Positions 1-5,907 of a DNA stretch of 7,223 nucleotides are shown here, in pieces; position 1 is the first letter of the stretch; each line of letters starts with the position of its first letter. The notes beneath the pieces were generated by a model. The model saw only the letters and a list, made by a program, of their open reading frames with translations, was not told the DNA's origin and ran no database searches. Position numbers and translations under genes: made by a program. This DNA is from Promethearchaeota archaeon (GTDB lineage Archaea > Asgardarchaeota > Lokiarchaeia > Sigynarchaeales > MK-D1), in NCBI GenBank assembly GCA_016839385.1, contig JAEOUK010000158.1:1-7223 (forward strand), written 5' to 3'.

Positions 1-2
1 TA

Positions 3-611
3 AACATCTTAAATATTCATGAAGTTCTACCTTCTAATACTAAAAAAAAATTCTTTTTCCAAAGAGATATTGAAATAATTGCGGAGATTTTACAGTTTAT
101 TTTTCCTGAAAATCTTATTCCAGCAGTTCCTATTCATGCAGTAGCATATATCGTGCAGAATTTATATAACAGACTTCAACTTGATAAAAAACTACAAAAC
201 GATATTGAGGAAACCCATTGGAATGAACTTGTGCAAAAAATACCGCAAGAAGTCCTTTTAAAGGAAGATCCCACCAATGGAGTAATCTTACTATCATGGG
301 CTAAAATAGATGAAATTTGTCCAGATTTTTGTGTAGGCCCCGCAGATTATTGTCCACATCATCATCGAAAAAAACTGAAAACAATCACCCAAATCTCCCA
401 AGATATTAAAATCCCAAATTTCTATAATTATCCCATTGAGAGTCATCAAGTTAAAGCTGGATTGGGATTCATAAAAGGAGAAGAACTTCGAAAGCTTATT
501 TTGAATTTCCTGGATGATGATAAAAAAGCAATTGGATTAAGTCATAAATCTGTTTTTTTAATTGCAACAACATGCAATTGTCATGGAGTAATGAACACTT
601 TTTTTGTATAG
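3..611 (+). CDS. Conserved Cys/His-rich protein of unknown function, 5'-truncated by the window edge
   Basis: The reading frame is open from the first complete codon at base 3 to TAG at 609-611, giving 202 residues with no start needed inside the window. The in-frame GTG at 153 is therefore probably not the real start. The N-terminal part is Ile/Leu/Pro-rich (an IPAVPIHAVAYIV stretch). From about residue 106 the C-terminal half has a C-x3-C-x6-C cluster (C106, C110, C117) followed by three consecutive His (119-121) and KKLKTI. It ends in a hydrophobic LIAT segment followed by TCNCHGV (C191, C193, H194). This pairing of a CPxxC...CP block with a terminal CxCHGV block resembles, from memory, uncharacterised archaeal and bacterial proteins and suggests bound metal; both points are inference. 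A T7 run at 599-605 inside the last codons could help terminate transcription. The gene converges on the next one with a 27-base gap. Function is not recognised. Confidence 0.8.
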   Translation, partial: NILNIHEVLPSNTKKKFFFQRDIEIIAEILQFIFPENLIPAVPIHAVAYIVQNLYNRLQLDKKLQNDIEETHWNELVQKIPQEVLLKEDPTNGVILLSWAKIDEICPDFCVGPADYCPHHHRKKLKTITQISQDIKIPNFYNYPIESHQVKAGLGFIKGEELRKLILNFLDDDKKAIGLSHKSVFLIATTCNCHGVMNTFFV

Positions 612-619
612 GAATTATT

Positions 620-632
620 ACAAAGGAGAAAA
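620..632 (-). terminator. Pyrimidine-rich putative terminator of the winged-helix gene
   Basis: On the minus strand this reads TTTTCTCCTTTGT, 7 bases after the stop codon at 639. The identical 13-mer occurs downstream of the next minus-strand gene (1028-1040). Archaeal termination often uses U-rich tracts without a hairpin, and none is visible here. The repeat at equivalent positions is the main support. Confidence 0.4.
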
Positions 633-638
633 ATCCGA

Positions 639-923
639 TTACGTTTCGATAATTTGGTTTATTTCTTTCAGAATTCTTACTACTCTCACTCCCTTTGGAG
701 TTAAACGAATTACTCTTTCTTTGGCCCTATTTTTCTTGAATTCGATTAATCTTAATTCAAGCAAATCTTCTTTAACCCTGAAGAATGCATTGTAATACGA
801 ATTCTCCTCCACTTCTAATTTTTCAAAAAATTCTGTGAGAGAACAAGAATGATTCTTCGCTGCGTAAAGTGTGAATAATGTTTCATTACATCCTCTACGT
901 TTATATATATCATAAAATGCCAT
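639..923 (-). CDS. Small winged-helix DNA-binding protein, likely transcriptional regulator
   Basis: A 94-residue protein with a winged-helix pattern: a first helix at about 12-24, a helix at 29-37 (LTEFFEKL), a recognition-helix candidate at about 41-60 (NSYYNAFFRVKEDLLELRLI), then a wing of two strands around NRAKERVIRLTPKGVRV (65-81), and a C-terminal helix. The LTPKG ending of the wing is typical of archaeal MarR/PadR-like one-domain regulators. There is no ligand-binding domain, so it probably binds DNA as a dimer; its target is unknown. The ATG at 923 is preferred because AGAGGG lies 3 bases before it. An in-frame TTG at 941 would add six residues (to 100). It follows the thiamine-diphosphate gene on the same strand after a 135-base gap, so it probably has its own promoter. 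The family assignment rests on pattern, not on an alignment. Confidence 0.75.
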   Translation of the reverse strand: MAFYDIYKRRGCNETLFTLYAAKNHSCSLTEFFEKLEVEENSYYNAFFRVKEDLLELRLIEFKKNRAKERVIRLTPKGVRVVRILKEINQIIET

Positions 924-1027
924 TTTCCCTCTAACCCTCAAATGATAAATGTATCTACAACCCTAAATGAGTTGATATCATTAAATCGGAATCTGGATTT
1001 TTAACGTTTACGCTATTGGGTAGAACA

Positions 1028-1040
1028 ACAAAGGAGAAAA
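1028..1040 (-). terminator. Pyrimidine-rich putative terminator of the thiamine-diphosphate enzyme gene
   Basis: On the minus strand this reads TTTTCTCCTTTGT, 18 bases after the TAG at 1059-1061. It is the exact 13-mer found after the winged-helix gene at 620-632. The rest of the 924-1058 gap holds no ORF or hairpin that I can support, only AT-rich sequence that probably carries the winged-helix promoter. Confidence 0.4.
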
Positions 1041-1058
1041 TGAGATTTTAAATTATGA

Positions 1059-2798
1059 CTAGTAAAAATTTGGCGGAAGAAACTCTTCTGGGTCGGTAAT
1101 AACGTCTATAAGGTGTACGCCTTTTTTACATTGTATAGAATCCTTAAGAATTTCATCGAGTTCATCTAATTTCTTAACTCGATTAGCTTTAATACCAAAT
1201 GCTTTTGCTATCTTCACAAAATCAGTATCTGGACGATCAGTGTCAATGTATCTCTTTTGATGTAGCATTCCTTGTGCAAATTTCACAAATCCTAATGCCT
1301 TATTATTCAGGATAATAATTGTACAATTAATTTCATTCCTAACTATCGTCTCTAAATCAGATAAACCACTATTCATAATCCCTCCATCTCCGGTTAGTAA
1401 AACTAATTTTGGTGTTGAATTTGGTCCAAACAATTCTTTTAATGCAATACCTGTTCCTAATAATGCTCCTAGACCAAATCCCGTAGGCCCTACACCTCTT
1501 GGTGTGATAATTTTTCTCCCAACCCCTTTAATTGGAAAATAAGCTCCTATCCAACGTGAACTAGCACTTGCATCCGTTACCAAATAATCATCTTCTGTAA
1601 AATTCTGGGCAATTGAATACAATACTCTCTGAGGTTTTATTGGATCTGCACCCATCCATTTTGCTGTGTCTTTCAAACGATATTTTTCATGTTCTAAACG
1701 GAGTTTTTTAAGCGCAATTTTCCTTGTGTTTAAAAGTTCTCTGGGTTTTTCCTGACTGGAAATATCAAATTCTTCCAATCTTTGAATAATCATGTCCAAG
1801 GCAATCTTAGAGTCACCTACTACTCCCCATGCATTGAATGATAAACCGATCTCTCCTGGATCTAAATCTATTTGAATCATAGGCAATTTTTGCGGTGGAA
1901 TCTTAAAATTCGCTGTGTCATCTTCGGTCAATCTATTCCCGACGACTATTAGAAGGTCAGCAGTTTTGCGCAAGAATTTATGATTGGGGCGCTCTCCAAA
2001 TAAACCTACTGTACCAAAATAATGATTATCACCTTGTGGTAGAATTCCTTTACCACTAATCGTAGAAAATACTGGAGCTTCAAGCATTTCTGCTAATTTC
2101 TTTACTTCTGAAAATGCTCCTGACGTGACAGCTTGAGATCCCACAAAAAGTGCGGGATAATCAGCTTCTCGAATTAATTGTACCGCATATTCCACTTCTG
2201 ACGCTGCTGGTGCTATATTACATCCTTCTATTGCACAAGCTCCAGTACCCTCCCTTGGAATAAATTTTTTTAATGGAAGTTCTTTCGAGTTCATCACATC
2301 TTCAGGTATTATTAACGCTACAGGACCAGGCTTTCCATTTGTAGCAATACGAATAGCATAATTCAAAAAACGGGGAACTTGTTCCGGTGTATATACTCCT
2401 TGAGAAATTTTAGTTATAGGTTCTAATACACCTTGCACGTCAATATCATGCGGCACATTTCGTAAAGAATGTTCTTTTTTCACTACTCCCACAATTACTA
2501 ACACTGAGCTTCCGAAACCTTTTGCTTCGGCTAAACCAACGACAACATTAAGACTTCCGGCAGAACCCGAATCCACAATTCCGAGCCCTCCCGTTACGCG
2601 AGCATATGCATCAGCAGCAAAAGCAGCAGTCCTTTCGTCTGCGACTAATATGTGCTCGATTCCCTCTGTATGCAATATTCCATCATAAAATGATAACGTA
2701 TGTCCGTCTGGAATTCCAAATATTCTTGTAACTCCGTTTTGTTTTAAAATATTTACAATTCCAGTTCCCACAGTCACATTTTCAATATCTTGTCCCAT
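1059..2798 (-). CDS. Thiamine-diphosphate-dependent enzyme, acetolactate-synthase-like (substrate uncertain)
   Basis: A 579-residue protein with the three-domain layout of the pyruvate-oxidase/acetolactate-synthase superfamily. The N-terminal PYR domain (about 10-175) has the FGIPDGH opening and DERTAAFAADAYARVTG with the likely catalytic Glu55. The central domain spans about 200-345. The C-terminal PP domain (about 385-570) carries the ThDP/Mg motif GDG (470-472) ending in NN (498-499). GKPGPVALIIPEDV and DPIKPQRVL also match family blocks. Such enzymes decarboxylate or carboligate 2-oxo acids in the cytoplasm. Two positions differ from true acetohydroxyacid synthase: by my alignment the Gln of the FQE block is His117, and the substrate-site Trp of VxQWQ is Ala508. 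No ilvN, ilvC or ilvD lies nearby, so I do not assign ilvB. ATG 2798 is preferred; an in-frame TTG at 2816, directly after a TAG, would add six residues. The gene diverges from the PNPOx-MarR pair and may share its operator. Confidence 0.88.
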   Translation of the reverse strand: MGQDIENVTVGTGIVNILKQNGVTRIFGIPDGHTLSFYDGILHTEGIEHILVADERTAAFAADAYARVTGGLGIVDSGSAGSLNVVVGLAEAKGFGSSVLVIVGVVKKEHSLRNVPHDIDVQGVLEPITKISQGVYTPEQVPRFLNYAIRIATNGKPGPVALIIPEDVMNSKELPLKKFIPREGTGACAIEGCNIAPAASEVEYAVQLIREADYPALFVGSQAVTSGAFSEVKKLAEMLEAPVFSTISGKGILPQGDNHYFGTVGLFGERPNHKFLRKTADLLIVVGNRLTEDDTANFKIPPQKLPMIQIDLDPGEIGLSFNAWGVVGDSKIALDMIIQRLEEFDISSQEKPRELLNTRKIALKKLRLEHEKYRLKDTAKWMGADPIKPQRVLYSIAQNFTEDDYLVTDASASSRWIGAYFPIKGVGRKIITPRGVGPTGFGLGALLGTGIALKELFGPNSTPKLVLLTGDGGIMNSGLSDLETIVRNEINCTIIILNNKALGFVKFAQGMLHQKRYIDTDRPDTDFVKIAKAFGIKANRVKKLDELDEILKDSIQCKKGVHLIDVITDPEEFLPPNFY

Positions 2799-2869
2799 AA
2801 GAGTTACTTTCTCCAACTACTCAAAAAGATTGTTTTAGAATTTCATATGAGATATTTTCACAAAACGTA

Positions 2870-2881
2870 ACTTTTAAAAGT
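2870..2881. promoter_or_regulatory. Palindromic TATA-like element in the divergent promoter region
   Basis: ACTTTTAAAAGT is a perfect 12-bp palindrome, so its TTTTAAAA core could act as a TATA box in either direction. For the plus-strand operon, transcription starting about 25 bp downstream would begin near 2900, inside the tandem operator. For the minus-strand thiamine-diphosphate gene it would give a leader of roughly 50 bases. Its last three bases overlap the first operator copy. The role is inferred from position and composition. Confidence 0.4.
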
Positions 2882-2915
2882 ACGAAATCGTACTAATTTA
2901 GTACGAAATGGTACT
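2879..2915. promoter_or_regulatory. Tandem palindromic operator, probable MarR binding sites
   Basis: Copy 1 (2879-2894) is AGTACGAAATCGTACT, a perfect 7-bp inverted repeat around AA. Copy 2 (2900-2915) is AGTACGAAATGGTACT, the same sequence with one base changed, which breaks one pair. The 5-bp spacer AATTT makes the period 21 bp, two helical turns, placing both sites on one DNA face. The sites lie between the TATA-like element and the PNPOx start, where a bound dimer would block transcription. MarR-family dimers bind palindromes of about this size, and a MarR gene is second in the adjacent operon, so autorepression is the simplest reading. Control of the divergent gene is possible. Confidence 0.7.
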
Positions 2916-2943
2916 ATTACTACAAAATGAAACTGTGAAAATT

Positions 2944-3417
2944 ATGAATATGACAGAAGAAGAAATGAGGCAACTAGCCTTAGAAATTATGAAGGAGTCT
3001 GATTGCGTTTTTGTCTCCACCATAAATGAAGATGGATTCCCGGATATAAGAGCAATGAACAATATGAGGAATGTGGAACAATACAAAAGGTTAGAGAAAA
3101 TGTGGTTAGATCATGATGAGGACTTCAAGATACTTTTAAGCACAAATACTTCCTCTGCAAAAGTTTCTCAACTTCGAAAAAATCCTAAAATTAGCCTTTA
3201 TTTTAAGAAACCTGACATCTGGCAAGGTGTAACTTTTATTGGCGTTGCAGAATTCATGGGAGATGATGTAAAAAAGGCAATTTGGGCAGATAACATGAAA
3301 ATTTATTATCCAAAAGGATTTGATGATCCTGACCATACTGTATTGAGAATTCTCCCAAAAATTGCAAAAGGGTGGAATACAAAGAAGTTGACTACATTTC
3401 AGTTTACAATTGGGTGA
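2944..3417 (+). CDS. Pyridoxamine 5'-phosphate oxidase-fold (PNPOx-like) FMN-binding protein
   Basis: A 157-residue protein matching the general-stress-protein-26-like branch of the split-barrel flavin proteins. Visible family blocks are the N-terminal helix EEMRQLALEIMKESD, the strand pair CVFVSTINEDGFPDIRAM (21-38), FKILLSTNTSSAKVSQLRKNPKISLYF (61-87), a WQGV-x5-AEF segment (93-104), then YYPKGFDDPDHTVLRILP (121-138) and the closing TFQFTIG. Members bind FMN, F420 or heme as dimers; the cofactor and substrate here are unknown, and a true PLP-synthesis role is unlikely for this branch. The start was set at ATG 2944 (an ATG at 2950 is also possible). An upstream in-frame ATG at 2908 lies inside the second operator copy and adds residues unlike the family N-terminus. 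The stop overlaps the MarR start, so the two are probably co-transcribed and translationally coupled. Confidence 0.88.
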   Translation: MNMTEEEMRQLALEIMKESDCVFVSTINEDGFPDIRAMNNMRNVEQYKRLEKMWLDHDEDFKILLSTNTSSAKVSQLRKNPKISLYFKKPDIWQGVTFIGVAEFMGDDVKKAIWADNMKIYYPKGFDDPDHTVLRILPKIAKGWNTKKLTTFQFTIG

Positions 3418-3854
3418 TTTTCATACATCCTAGGCACCAAGCGGGTTTTTTAATTACCAAAATCCAAAAAATCAGCAAAAAACTTTTTTTCCAAAAACTA
3501 GCTGAAAACAATCTGAAAATACATCCCGGGCAGGGTAGAATTCTATTTGTACTGTGGAATAAAGACGACATCCCGATTAAAGAACTCGTTAAAAAGACTG
3601 GATTACCAAAAACAACACTAACATCTATCTTAGATAGATTGGAAGAAGAAGGACATATTATTCGAATTCCTTCAAAGATGGATGGTCGAGAAATAAATAT
3701 TAAACTGACAGAAAAAAACAAAAAATTACATCCAATATATGAAAAAGTCTCAAAAGAAATGGAAGATATCTATTATAGAGGTTTTACAGAATCAGAGAAA
3801 GAAGAATTAGATACATATCTTAATCGGATCTTGCAAAACATCGATGGGGCTTAA
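3414..3854 (+). CDS. MarR-family transcriptional regulator
   Basis: A 146-residue protein, the usual MarR length. An N-terminal dimerisation helix (GFLITKIQKISKKLFFQKLAEN, 11-32) is followed by a winged helix: GQGRILFVLWNKDDIPIKELVKKTGL (39-64), recognition helix PKTTLTSILDRLEEEGHI (65-82), and a wing with the conserved D-x-R (D90, R92) in SKMDGREINIKLTE. A C-terminal helical pair (about 105-143) completes the dimer interface. GTG 3414 is chosen because it forms a GTGA overlap with the PNPOx stop and gives the normal family length. An earlier in-frame GTG at 3372 would add 14 atypical residues and a 46-base overlap. The tandem palindrome at 2879-2915, upstream of this operon, is its probable target, implying autoregulation. 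The effector is unknown; the flavin-type partner hints at oxidative or electrophile stress, which is only inference. Confidence 0.9.
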   Translation: MIFIHPRHQAGFLITKIQKISKKLFFQKLAENNLKIHPGQGRILFVLWNKDDIPIKELVKKTGLPKTTLTSILDRLEEEGHIIRIPSKMDGREINIKLTEKNKKLHPIYEKVSKEMEDIYYRGFTESEKEELDTYLNRILQNIDGA

Positions 3855-3860
3855 TATAAA

Positions 3861-3867
3861 TTTTTTT
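3861..3867 (+). terminator. T7 tract after the MarR gene
   Basis: Seven consecutive T begin six bases after the MarR stop codon, with no clear hairpin before them. This suits a U-tract archaeal terminator separating the PNPOx-MarR operon from the transaldolase-like gene, which has its own promoter-like element downstream. Confidence 0.4.
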
Positions 3868-3885
3868 GAATTCATCCAATAAAAT

Positions 3886-3900
3886 CGAAAATAATTAAAT
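3886..3900 (+). promoter_or_regulatory. BRE/TATA promoter of the transaldolase-like gene (leaderless candidate)
   Basis: CGAAAA (BRE-like) runs directly into TAATTAAAT (TATA-like), whose centre lies about 27 bp before the ATG at 3923. In archaea this spacing puts the transcription start at or next to the ATG. No Shine-Dalgarno sequence precedes the ATG (CACCAAACTTTCTT), as expected for leaderless mRNA. Confidence 0.55.
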
Positions 3901-3922
3901 CAGTTTCTCACCAAACTTTCTT

Positions 3923-4582
3923 ATGAAATACTTTTTAGATAGTGGAAAAATCGATGAAATTCGATATGCCTATAAAAATTGGGGAATTGATGGTGTTACC
4001 ACAAATCCAAAGCATGTGAAAAATTCGGGGAAAACTTTCAAAGTGGTCATGCAAGAGCTTGCAGACGAATTTGAGGATGTGGAGTTTCCAATTTCCGTTG
4101 AAATTAACCCCCATCTTGAAAAAGCTGAGGAAATGATTAAAGAAGCGAAGAAGTTTGCGAAAATCTCACCAAATTTTGTAATTAAAATACCCTGTACAGA
4201 ACAAGGTTTGGTCGCTGCAAAATCATTGGAAGAAGAAGGAGTAAAAGTAAACGTAACACTTGTATTCTCCGCTTCCCAAGCAATTCAAGCTGGGCGTATT
4301 AATGCAACTTTTGTTTCTCCATTTATAGGATGGCAAGAAGCATCAGGAGTAGATTGTACAGATATGTTAGAAGATATTATGATTGCATATGAAAACTACG
4401 GATTCACAACAGAGGTAATTGTGGCTGCAATTCGAAATGGAAAGCAATTTGTAGAAGCCGCGCGAGTGGGTGCAGATATCGTTACCGCAGGGTTCGAAGT
4501 GTACAAAGACTCCTTTGAACATCCTTTTACTGATAAAGGTTTGAAAATCTTTCAAGATGCATGGGATTCCACTCCGAAATAA
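3923..4582 (+). CDS. Transaldolase-like protein of the TalC/FSA family
   Basis: A 219-residue class I aldolase of the short TalC/fructose-6-phosphate-aldolase family, slightly over one TIM barrel long. Conserved blocks are YFLDSG (D6), DGVTTNP (T27, N28), FVIKIPCTEQGL with the Schiff-base Lys88, NVTLVFSASQA (N110, T112) and SPFIG (132-136). These are cytoplasmic enzymes that move or cleave dihydroxyacetone units in sugar-phosphate metabolism. By alignment to E. coli FsaA, Gln59 is Glu60 and Tyr131 is Phe134 here, the combination seen in transaldolases rather than in FSA. The phosphate-binding Arg134 of FsaA is Trp137, so the acceptor may not be a standard sugar phosphate, or another residue binds phosphate. 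The gene stands alone between a T-tract and its own promoter, just before an MFS gene. The family is secure; true transaldolase activity is not. Confidence 0.88.
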   Translation: MKYFLDSGKIDEIRYAYKNWGIDGVTTNPKHVKNSGKTFKVVMQELADEFEDVEFPISVEINPHLEKAEEMIKEAKKFAKISPNFVIKIPCTEQGLVAAKSLEEEGVKVNVTLVFSASQAIQAGRINATFVSPFIGWQEASGVDCTDMLEDIMIAYENYGFTTEVIVAAIRNGKQFVEAARVGADIVTAGFEVYKDSFEHPFTDKGLKIFQDAWDSTPK

Positions 4583-4604
4583 GTACCTTTATCCAGTAAT
4601 TCCG

Positions 4605-4609
4605 TTTTT
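4605..4609 (+). terminator. Weak T-tract after the transaldolase-like gene
   Basis: CCG followed by T5, 23 bases after the stop codon, in a T-rich 100-base gap before the transporter. It is short and has no hairpin. It is listed only because the next gene appears to have its own promoter. Confidence 0.25.
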
Positions 4610-4654
4610 ATCATAATTCTTCATCTTAATTTATTTATAGAACTAATTCAAGTC

Positions 4655-4662
4655 TAAATTAA
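4655..4662 (+). promoter_or_regulatory. TATA-like element before the MFS gene
   Basis: TAAATTAA is centred about 25 bp before the ATG at 4683, and no Shine-Dalgarno sequence lies between (ending GGCGTTGAATT). This fits leaderless transcription, but the BRE part is poor and other AT-rich boxes exist upstream (around 4629-4638). Confidence 0.35.
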
Positions 4663-4682
4663 TTTCACCTAGGCGTTGAATT

Positions 4683-5888
4683 ATGAGATTACAATCAAAA
4701 AAAATTAGTTTTTCACACTTGAATACTGGGATATTTTTTCTCAGTTTTTGTATGGTTGTGTTAGATTCAGCTATGGTGATAATATTAGCTCCGATAACTG
4801 AAAATCTCGTTGGAGATTCCAGTTTTCTTTATAGCTTAATTGGGACTATGGTATATCTTGGAAACATTGCGATGCTTTATCCTCTAGTCATTCTTTCAGA
4901 GAAAATTGGCAGGAAAAATACAATAATTCTCTCGCTTCTATTAACAGTAATTGGGACTTTTTTACTAGCTTTCGCGACTAAATATTGGATCATACTGGTT
5001 TTACGCTTCATTTTAGGGTTATGTAGCTTAGCAGGAGTTTTTTCTGCTCTTGTTATAGATCATTATCCTGAAGGAGAACGAGGAAAACCCTTATCACTCT
5101 TTTCAATTGGGCTTGTAATAGGGTTTTTAATTGGAACGGTAGGTGGTGGTCCATTATATGAACTCTGTAAACAGAGGAATTCATTCTTTATTCTTACTGT
5201 ATTTGCAGTTCTAGGGGTAATAAATGCAATATTCAATATTAAAGATGCACCTAATTGGAAATTCAATAAATATCAACAAAAATCCAGTGTAATTTCAATG
5301 ATTGAGACATGGAAATTCACGAAACGAAATAAAGCTATTATTGGTACACTAATTCTTAACTTTACTATGATGATCATTATGAGTGGATCTGGTACGTATG
5401 GAGTATATGTCATTTTAACCCATTTTGGATTGTCTCCATTAGTTGGTGGCTTGTATTTACTCCCTATTCAGTTAACACAAGTGGTTTTATTTGCCATTTT
5501 GGGGCGTACAAAAAATTTCGATATGATATATAAAATTCAAATTGGAATTATTCTCATTTTAATCGGTTTTGGTATTTCTTTCGCGTTTATTGATAATTCT
5601 ATTTTATTTGCAATATGTATCACGTTTTTTGGTGCTCCTATGGTAATCGTTTTACAAAGTGCAGACTCAATTAGTCACAAATTAATTCCTCAAGAGCATA
5701 AATCAAATCTTGTTAGTATTTATCGTTTTGTAGGAATCATAGGTAATATACTGGGTCCTGTATTGTTTGGAGCGATGACTGACTATATTTGGATATATTC
5801 ACCCGGATTGTTTATCATATTAATATTAATTTTCTTAGAACTTATCTATTGGAAATGGATAAGTAAAAACCAGTCGCCAGAAAATTAG
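4683..5888 (+). CDS. Major facilitator superfamily (MFS) transporter, 12 membrane helices
   Basis: A 401-residue hydrophobic protein with about 12 predicted membrane helices: near 15-36, 48-72, 80-97, 101-123, 138-160, 167-185, then a polar central loop (about 186-216), and 217-240, 252-273, 283-301, 306-327, 346-368, 371-391. The loop between helices 2 and 3 has LSEKIGRKN (71-79), an MFS motif A variant with Glu in place of the usual Asp. RFILGL (108-113) at helix 4 resembles motif B, and the glycine-rich SIGLVIGFLIGTVGGGPLYE (141-160) at helix 5 resembles antiporter motif C. Asp28 in helix 1 could take part in proton coupling. These point to a proton-driven exporter of the drug/metabolite type, but the substrate cannot be read from sequence. 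It lies downstream of the transaldolase-like gene in the same direction and converges on the next gene with a 19-base gap. Confidence 0.9.
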   Translation: MRLQSKKISFSHLNTGIFFLSFCMVVLDSAMVIILAPITENLVGDSSFLYSLIGTMVYLGNIAMLYPLVILSEKIGRKNTIILSLLLTVIGTFLLAFATKYWIILVLRFILGLCSLAGVFSALVIDHYPEGERGKPLSLFSIGLVIGFLIGTVGGGPLYELCKQRNSFFILTVFAVLGVINAIFNIKDAPNWKFNKYQQKSSVISMIETWKFTKRNKAIIGTLILNFTMMIIMSGSGTYGVYVILTHFGLSPLVGGLYLLPIQLTQVVLFAILGRTKNFDMIYKIQIGIILILIGFGISFAFIDNSILFAICITFFGAPMVIVLQSADSISHKLIPQEHKSNLVSIYRFVGIIGNILGPVLFGAMTDYIWIYSPGLFIILILIFLELIYWKWISKNQSPEN

Positions 5889-5907
5889 GAATTAATAAAA
5901 ATCATTT

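Noticed and set aside
604..795. Plus-strand 63-codon ORF
   Set aside because: It is antisense to the winged-helix gene, has no recognisable family pattern and is of low complexity.
1028..1052. AAAGGAG followed by ATGAGATTTTAA as a ribosome site with a mini-ORF
   Set aside because: The ORF has only three codons, and the purine tract is better explained as the complement of a U-rich terminator that recurs at 620-632.
1059..2798. Naming the thiamine-diphosphate gene ilvB
   Set aside because: Substrate-site residues differ from acetolactate synthase and no branched-chain genes are adjacent, so the symbol would overstate what is known.
2879..2915. The tandem repeats as a minimal CRISPR array
   Set aside because: There are only two 16-bp copies with a 5-bp spacer, both palindromic and in a promoter; spacing and size fit an operator, and no cas genes are present.
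2908..2943. ATG 2908 as the PNPOx start
   Set aside because: It lies inside the second operator palindrome, and the extra 12 residues do not resemble the family N-terminus, which begins near MTEEEM.
3404..3721. Minus-strand 105-codon ORF
   Set aside because: It lies opposite the clear MarR gene and its translation shows no family motif. The same reasoning removes the antisense ORFs at 2898-3086, 3136-3336, 4367-4555, 5063-5266 and 6059-6277.
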